Shown here piece after piece: positions 58,282 to 64,000 of a stretch of DNA of 64,000 nucleotides. This stretch comes from Kappaphycus alvarezii. Taxonomy: Eukaryota; Rhodophyta; Florideophyceae; Gigartinales; Solieriaceae. The stretch covers positions 1,116,001-1,180,000 of the forward strand of contig NADL03000699.1 in NCBI GenBank assembly GCA_002205965.3, in the 5' to 3' direction. The notes under the pieces are model-generated. The model made no database searches, had not been told where the DNA came from, and saw only the letters and a program-made list of their open reading frames with translations. Position 1 is the stretch's first letter. Each line of letters opens with the position of its first letter. The position numbers were made by a program, and so were the translations under genes.

Positions 58282-58442
58282 CCTGTCTAGAACTAGGTAC
58301 TGCCCTCTCTAAACTATATAACAGCGCGAGCATTTGAGAGATGCGCGCGGTATATCTAAAACCCTGGGGAATATTTCGCTCAACCAATGCAGTGGTTTTC
58401 CTTTTCCTGTATTCCACCCCTGCACTTCTTGATCGTGGGATA

Positions 58443-58488
58443 GGTCGGAAATATCTTCCAACAGTAAAACACCCAAACGTTTTCCCCT
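58443..58488 (+). repeat. Dispersed 45-bp repeat, distant copy 8
   Basis: GGTCGGAAATATCTTCCAACAGTAAAACACCCAAACGTTTTCCCC; very like copies 2 and 3, but 18 kb away. Confidence 0.6.
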
Positions 58489-58689
58489 TCTTGATCTATC
58501 ACAGGGTGCATGGGTTCATGCCCAGGTTCGGGCGGCTAGCTCTTTTGAACCACACAGTTGCAGATTCTTTATGACTCATCAATTTCTACACTGCTTTACC
58601 CGTTTAGCTTCTTTAATCATTCTTTCTGCTTTTGGCCTATGGCTTTTTTATATCCCGTTTTTTGTCCAAAAGGCGCATCAAGTATCTCA

Positions 58690-59060
58690 ATTGTGCGTTT
58701 TTGCCGCAGTATTTTTTTGTAATGACGAATGGGTTTTTGTCACGAGAGCACAGGCTACGAGTTGGACATCGTCAGCGCCCAGACATTCAAGCCGTGGGAT
58801 CTCATGGCTGGATGGATTTCCTGGATGTTACCTTCGTTAAACCCCTTGCCCAGTCGTATTCCCGAATCAGGAACTTCAACCCCCAAACTTCCCTGAACAC
58901 GGCCCGATCTGCAAACCGTACAAGCTACGAAAGGCTACTTTCTGCTGAGAGAAGGGAGAGGCTAGTGCTAGTCCCGATACCTGTTCTGGGAAGATGGCGA
59001 CCGGAGGCCTACGCGTTCGTCCCGGAATTGGCAGCACATTTGGCCACGAGGGCAATGTAG
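58690..59060 (+). pseudogene. LINE-like reverse-transcriptase tail (C-terminal nuclease-like part)
   Basis: One open frame reads REHRLRVGHRQRPDIQAVG, then GWMDFLDVTFVKPLAQSYSR, a spacer with an SYERLLSAERRER helix, and LVPIPVLGRWRPEAYAFVPE near a stop at 59,060. A conserved RPD...DV...P, a basic helix and an F/V-P-V...GR-x-P/E-A block is the pattern I know from the ends of algal and plant LINE-type ORF2 proteins, where a restriction-like nuclease fold (RPD/DV) follows the polymerase. The polymerase itself is absent upstream, so this is a 5'-truncated copy, which is normal for LINEs. The only other feature nearby is the dispersed repeat copy at 58,443. Confidence 0.5.
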
Positions 59061-59315
59061 AGCTTGTCGACAGCCAAAATGGTCCTCATACATAGACACG
59101 CCCTTTAGGCGCACGAGTGACACTACCCATTATCCTGAACACGTTTGGCATACACCGGGGGATGGCCGACCCGCACCTTTCAAATATTAAAGAACCAAAT
59201 CGATCTAGACACGCAGCGCGAACTGTACTGTGTAATGCCGCATGCCTCCTCGCCTGTCTTGACCCGTCGATGTAGTCACAGGGTCACGGACGCGCAGATC
59301 CGTTTCTGTTTTGTG

Positions 59316-59477
59316 TGGTATAGCAGGCTGCCTGGGTGGCAGCCACCCAGGTTCCTAGAAGCAGAAACGGAATCAAATTGATTCAAGTAGAAGTGTGTCC
59401 CGTTTGGGTGACACATAGGCCACCCAACCGTCTGTTAGAGTATGTAGCCTGATACCACAACCCACAAGTCCTATTTG
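59316..59477 (+). repeat. Outer inverted arm, left
   Basis: Pairs with 60,643-60,804. It starts TGGTATAGCAGGCTGCCTGG and ends CAAGTCCTATTTG. Confidence 0.9.
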
Positions 59478-60097
59478 CGTTGATATCTAAATGATATCTC
59501 GGTACATCATTCGGAACTTCGATGTAGGATTTATCTCTTCTCACACTCTGATGTATTTGTGTCTCTCATTTTATGTATTTTGATATTGCTTGTATCACTT
59601 TGTGGGTGAATTGATTTGGTCCATTGCGCTTGTGGCTTGGGTTTCTCCTATTCCAAGAAGGACTTGTACTGTGCACGTTCAAGAGTTGGACATTCTGAGG
59701 CCTGTGTTGAATAAGGATTAGATACTTTCGTATCGTGCGTTTTTCAGCAGATGATAGTCAGTTTAGCTCGTATGTGTGTGGCTTAGCGGCGATCTCCTAC
59801 CATTTTGTGGTTGTCGTTAACAGTTTCTTTAGGGTCGGTTTAGGTAGGTTTCATCGATCCAGCATGTACATAAGGACAATGTCGAGCAGGTGAGTAAAGA
59901 GAAGGGTACGAACCTGGGTTTTGTCAGACTCCTTCCCATCGCTACCTCTTTCAACGATTTGAGGGGACTAAGACCGAACGAAAACTGAGAACAGAGGCAG
60001 GTGTCTGATCGAATATATTCGCCTCCTCCCCTTTCGGCATCACATTAAAACCATTCAACGATGTCAGCAAAGCGGGGAGCCAGCGTTGTTCCGGCAC

Positions 60098-60514
60098 TTA
60101 ATGCGCAGATAGCTTAGAATTCACCTTCCCAAGGAATTCGAAAGCGTCTTTGATAGCGGAAGCATCTTCTCCTCGAAACGCAGGTAGTGATGGCATAAGA
60201 TATGACACAGAACGGCTTGAGCTCGACCCGACACTCGTGTCACTGGGCTGCCCAGCTGAAATGATCGACTTTGCCGTGTTCATTCTGCGCTTTGTTTCCT
60301 CGATCTTCTGCATGACAGTGTTCCGTTCTTGTATGACTCTTTTCATCCGTCTTCGGTACTCATTAGTTTGCGCTGCGTCCAGCTCGTCGACACTGAGCGC
60401 ATTGAGTTCGTAGTACTCCTCTTCCAACTTCAGGTATCGGGCAGATAAAGAGTTCATCTCTATCTCCTGACGCCGCAGAAACGAATCAATCATCTCTGAT
60501 GAACCGTCCGTCAT
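60098..60514 (-). CDS. Gag-like N-terminal ORF inside the hairpin element
   Basis: From an ATG at 60,514, 138 codons. The first two thirds form a charged coiled coil (segments SARYLKLEEEYYELNALSVD and YRRRMKRVIQERNTVMQKIE), followed by a Ser-rich linker and MPSLPAFRGEDASAIKDAFE. The LP-x-F-x-GE...F stretch resembles the opening of Ty3/gypsy-type gag domains, so this is probably a piece of a retroelement gag; parts downstream of it are absent and the element is broken. It ends where the frame runs into sequence next to the left inner arm. Confidence 0.4.
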   Translation of the reverse strand: MTDGSSEMIDSFLRRQEIEMNSLSARYLKLEEEYYELNALSVDELDAAQTNEYRRRMKRVIQERNTVMQKIEETKRRMNTAKSIISAGQPSDTSVGSSSSRSVSYLMPSLPAFRGEDASAIKDAFEFLGKVNSKLSAH

Positions 60515-60642
60515 TTCTCGTGGCCCAGAAGACAAAGTTGTGCGGTCGATCGAAAAAAATGTGATGCCGGAAGGGGAGGAGGCGAATATATTCGATCAGA
60601 CACCTGCCTGTGTTCTCAGTTTACGTTCGGTCTGAGTACCTT

Positions 60643-60804
60643 CAAATAGGACTTGTGAGTTGTGGTATCAGGCTACATACTCTAACAGACGGTTGGGTGA
60701 CCTATGTGTCACCCAAACGGGACACACTTCTACTTGAATCAATTTGATTCCGTTTCTGCTTCTAGGAACCTGGGTGGCTGCCACCCAGGCAGCCTGCTAT
60801 ACCA
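60643..60804 (-). repeat. Outer inverted arm, right
   Basis: Inverted copy of 59,316-59,477, two mismatches in 162. Confidence 0.9.
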
Positions 60805-60814
60805 AATTTTGTCC

Positions 60815-60896
60815 TTTTTTTCTCTCCAAACTCCGTTTAGATTACCCCACTAGAAGTGCCAGACGTCGAAGTAAACTACCCTATCATTCCAAAAAG
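60815..60896 (+). repeat. Direct repeat, copy 1
   Basis: TTTCTCTCCAAACTCCGTTTAGATT...GACGTCGAAGTAAACTACCCTATCATTCC; matches 61,328-61,411 with moderate divergence. Confidence 0.65.
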
Positions 60897-61327
60897 GAAA
60901 GTTTTTGGTCACCGTTTTACTCACGCATTGGGTACCATTTCATTTTGTTGCAGCATTAAGGTTCACGCGCTAAATTACTTTTACTAGTTACTCTCTGCAA
61001 AAATCTAGCCCGTAGTTACTACTTGTGGTCCAATTTTTTTACAAGAATACACATATCCCATTGTGGGGATGTAAATCCGAATATAAAAGTGAAAGGCCTA
61101 TGGGATACTAAAAGAAGGTCTAGGCACGCTTAAGGGCTAAAAATAAGCGCTACTTGAAATCACCTTCCACCACTGCCCTTGATACATCTGTAGCACTCCT
61201 GCTGTCCCCTTTCTTATGAATACGTATTTTCATAACCAATGCATTAGACTGATTCCGAGGCCATTGACTGTAAAAGTTCTTGTTTGCTAGAGGATTGAAC
61301 AGGGACTAACATAAAATTTAGTCAATC

Positions 61328-61411
61328 CTTTCCTTCTCTCCAACTTCGTTCAGATTCCGCCGTTAGACGCGTCAGATGACGAAGTAAACTACCCCATCAT
61401 TCCCCCAGTTT
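61328..61411 (+). repeat. Direct repeat, copy 2
   Basis: CTTCTCTCCAACTTCGTTCAGATTCCGCC...GATGACGAAGTAAACTACCCCATCATTCC. The two copies are about 515 bases apart, and copy 1 starts just 11 bases from the end of the hairpin element. Confidence 0.65.
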
Positions 61412-62990
61412 AGTCAAATGGGCTCATTTAGTTAGAAAAAGTTAGTATTGGGGTATTGAACGTGTATTAGTCATTTATTTACTGGACAAGATGAAAGGCA
61501 TCCTTACAAGTACTTTTACATCTGTTCGTCTAAGTCAGTTTAATTCAGTAGATATCATCAGATCATCACCATATACGAAGAAGAAGAAAGAGATTTTATT
61601 GCAATATTTGAAAGCATTTGAGGAGAAGAATATTGAGGAACATCGCGATGCAACTTTCAGCGATTGATATGTCATTAGCATAGATTAGCATCATATAAAT
61701 TTTATAACATATATGAACGTAAAATTTCAAGCTGACATCACTATCGGTGGAGAATTTCTATCACGCTTGTGAGTTGAAATTTGTTTACAAAATAGTTCTC
61801 ATTAAACCCTGAGATATTCATATGGAAACAAGAAATAGACATTTAATTGCGGTTATCTAAAAAAATTACTTAAAAATTCAAAATTATAGGACAACTTCAA
61901 GTAAAGGCATGATTACGCTTGAGCTATAAAACGGTTAGAGTTCACCCATGTTACTTCGCGGAAGTCTGTCTTTTTCAACACAAGATCATAGGTAGCATGA
62001 TATGCGATGGACATAGGTCTACTCTCTGCGAGGGAAAACAGAGAAGAGTGGCAAGAGAAGCACAAGGGGGAGGCTGGCTCAATCTTGGCGTGAGATTTCC
62101 GGACCAAAAGTTTGCACAAAAAAGGTTACAGAGACTGTGCAACAGATAAAAAAGGAAGTTTTACCAGGCATATTAACAGAAAGAAAAAAAGGTTTCCAAA
62201 GTAGATGAGCTTCTTCGATCAAGGAAGATATTTACTTTTACTTGTCAGATTCCGGGAGAGGGTCGCAGTTTAGTACATCAGAGGCCCAATAGGGAAAGGC
62301 AACTAACCCTGGTGGCCTTTTGCATGTCGATACCGGTTTTTGAAAAATAGTTACCGAAAACACTACAACCCTACCATACGGTCTTGCCACTGCAGCACTG
62401 TAAAGTACTATTATTTAAAAACAAGTAGACCCCTATGTTCACTGCAGAGGAATGTGGCTAGGTCGGTCCGTCATGTGCCATGACATGCTAATCCTGTCAA
62501 TTTATGTGTGACCAATCGGTATCTTATGTCTCCCAATTCTCTTTTCGATCCTCCTGTACATCTTCAGCGCCACCGCGAACAGACCGAATTAAAGAGCTTG
62601 AGAGGATTAGACTACAAAATAAATGCAGAAATAAATATTACGCAATCTCTAACCCGAATTAACATCTAAAATATATCACGGAAATCTGTAAGTAGCAATA
62701 GTTACTTTGGGAATGCGTAACGGTAGAAGGGATGTTCTGAAAGAATGGTATACCGATATATCAAAACAACGTACAAGCTATCTCTTGAAGTTTGATTTCT
62801 TCATTCGCGCAGATGAATCGAGTGAGTATTCTCTAAAACGCCTCCAGCATGAATTAGTCTTTAGGCACAAAAAGTAAACTAGAGTTGCAACTATACGTTA
62901 CGCTGCTTAAGGGTAGTGAATATGGTGCGCAAGAATAAGAACTGTTTGTAAGGAAAGTGGGGTCTTCGAGATCAATATACTTCCAAAATC
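61412..62990. other. Gene-free stretch
   Basis: Only frames of 68-76 codons on opposite strands over the same bases (61,913-62,149). No domain, RNA gene or repeat recognised. Confidence 0.4.
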
Positions 62991-63002
62991 ACTGCAGGCC
63001 GA

Positions 63003-64000
63003 TCAAATCCGGCTTGACAGCTTCCTACGAATTGCCATCCTTCTCTCCTTGAAGGAGCGGGGGAAAATGAAAGGTTCGCCATGCCTATCTACCCTATCCC
63101 GAGCCTCAGACAGTTGAACTAATTCCATAAACCGCGGCTTCTTCTCTTTGCAAAACAGTAGTTCTGCAGCCTTGAGATCCTCCAAGCGCCTCCTCTCTTC
63201 ACATTTCTTTTTTCTCTCCTCGTCCATCTCAATCATAAATTGTAGGACGCCCTCCCTTGTCAGTTCCAAACCACAAGTAGTGTCAACAACAACACCTCGC
63301 CGCAGGGTTCCTGGCGCGTTGAACCTCTTATACTCTTAACTTAATCTTCGAAATTCAAATTTGACCGTTTCGAAGCACGCTAACTTGTCGCATGTACCTT
63401 TTACTCTAATTACATCCTGCACAACACAAAAGAGACTTAAAGGCCATAGTCCAGAAATTTTAAACCCTGATATAGCGTTCGATGCCGTCACTGCACAATC
63501 ATAACCTTTTATAAGACAAGACCACAGTTCCAGTCCTCCCAACTTCTCTCCCTTAGAGCACGCACAGATCTCTCAGAAGATTGCTTTCCGCAGCGACTAA
63601 TGCATTTGAATGCACACTAAGAGGGCCAAAAACATAGACGTCCAATGGCTGCAGTCGGTCACTAGTATGCGCAGGGAGTGCCATCACCAAAATTGGACTC
63701 TCTTTAAACTTAGAAATTACTGAGCTTGACATATGGGACCTCAGTCCATCGAAAAATAAAACCAACCAAACGGAAGAATTGACGCCTTGTCTAGCCTCCC
63801 TTATAAACTTTTTTGCCCAGTCTGTAAAAATGAATGTGTCAACGCTTGCTATGTCTTTCCGCCAATAAACGCCCCACCCTTCATGTATTGCCTTTGACAC
63901 TGGGACTGATTGAATAGCGTTTGAAAGCCTTGGCTCACGATCACCCTTGAACAATACTGAAGGAAGAACAGACTTCCCATCCGCGCGAGCACATATTAAA
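63003..64000 (-). pseudogene. DDE (pogo/Tigger-type) transposase, partial at window edge
   Basis: The minus-strand frame is open from the window edge: ICARADGKSVLPSVLFKG, then WLVLFFDGLRSHMSSSVI (catalytic Asp in FDGLRSH) and LPAHTSDRLQPLDVYVFGPL (catalytic Asp in LQPLDV). A frame change near 63,550 separates this from CAVTASNAISGFKISGLWPL, the usual tail motif. A basic coiled segment (MIEMDEERKKKCEERRRLED) ends near 63,003. The order and motifs are those of the DDE_1 family, which cuts and pastes pogo/Tigger elements. The N-terminal part lies beyond the window, so intactness upstream is unknown, and the frame change suggests it is dead. It differs clearly in sequence from the copy at 39.4-40.06 kb. 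Confidence 0.75.

Larger units (their letters stand above)
59316..60804. mobile_element. Inverted-repeat (hairpin) element with gag-like ORF
   Basis: Outer arms 59,316-59,477 and 60,643-60,804 are 162 bp each and inverted, with only two mismatches by my reading. Inner arms 59,957-60,046 and 60,558-60,647 (about 90 bp) are also inverted, with about seven differences. The right side has both arms fused. The left side has 479 extra bases between them. The ends start TGGTATAGCAGG. Each outer arm holds its own palindrome (CCTGGGTGGC-A/T-GCCACCCAGG). Either a foldback-type DNA element or two copies of one element facing each other. No target duplication was found. Confidence 0.7.

Noticed and set aside
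58248-58330. tRNA or structured RNA at the GC-rich hairpin
   Set aside because: Only one stem is visible, with no cloverleaf, T-loop consensus or 3' partner.

Overview
This window looks like nuclear DNA of a multicellular red alga (florideophyte, Chondrus-like). I base this on three things: one recognisable host gene, whose NADPH-oxidase architecture I recall being reported for red algal respiratory-burst oxidases; few intron signals; and long spacers packed with decayed transposable elements. The species call is an inference. There is no bacterial-style gene packing, and I saw no CRISPR array, rRNA or convincing tRNA.

Layout. 1-17.6 kb holds remains of three large DNA transposons lying side by side. 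Each is a decayed coding core bracketed by its own family of degenerate short repeats: a GGATTCCTGGGA family (1-5.2 kb), a GATGGCACCAGAATG family (5.5-8.1 kb) and a GATGGCCATCAGT family (10.7-17.6 kb). The first and third cores carry stretches resembling CMC/CACTA-Plavaka-type transposases. 18.5-20.9 kb has a pyrimidine-rich tract, a short unidentified ORF and, converging on it, a decayed PIF/Harbinger transposase. 20.9-26.2 kb is a very AT-rich block with no gene that I can support. 26.3-31.8 kb holds two same-orientation partial Ty3/gypsy fossils. 32,253-37,387 is a full-length but broken Ty1/copia fossil with two 313-bp LTRs and a 5-bp target duplication. 37.6-42.7 kb is a mosaic of short dispersed repeats surrounding a 933-bp pogo/Tigger element that kept its terminal inverted repeats but lost the front of its transposase.

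43-57 kb is the most host-like part. It is rich in the self-complementary motif TACTGTACAGTA and contains the main gene, a NOX/ferric-reductase-family oxidase on the minus strand (49,655 to 47,043). Its NADPH-binding half is split by an extra four-helix block. The last helix has arginines at every third position (RLDRSVR), the helix-2 region has an acidic residue, and the helix-3 region has an Asp. This is the layout of a voltage-sensor or Hv1 proton-channel domain. If real, the protein carries its own voltage sensor or charge-compensating proton path, and this is the most interesting signal in the window. The coding frame changes three times, each time as if one base were missing. That could be sequence error, gene decay or recoding.

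57-64 kb is again mobile DNA: a LINE-like reverse-transcriptase tail, a near-perfect inverted-repeat (hairpin) element around a gag-like ORF, paired direct repeats, and a pogo/Tigger-type DDE transposase running off the right edge. Apart from the oxidase I see no set of host genes working together. The rest is mostly a record of transposon activity.
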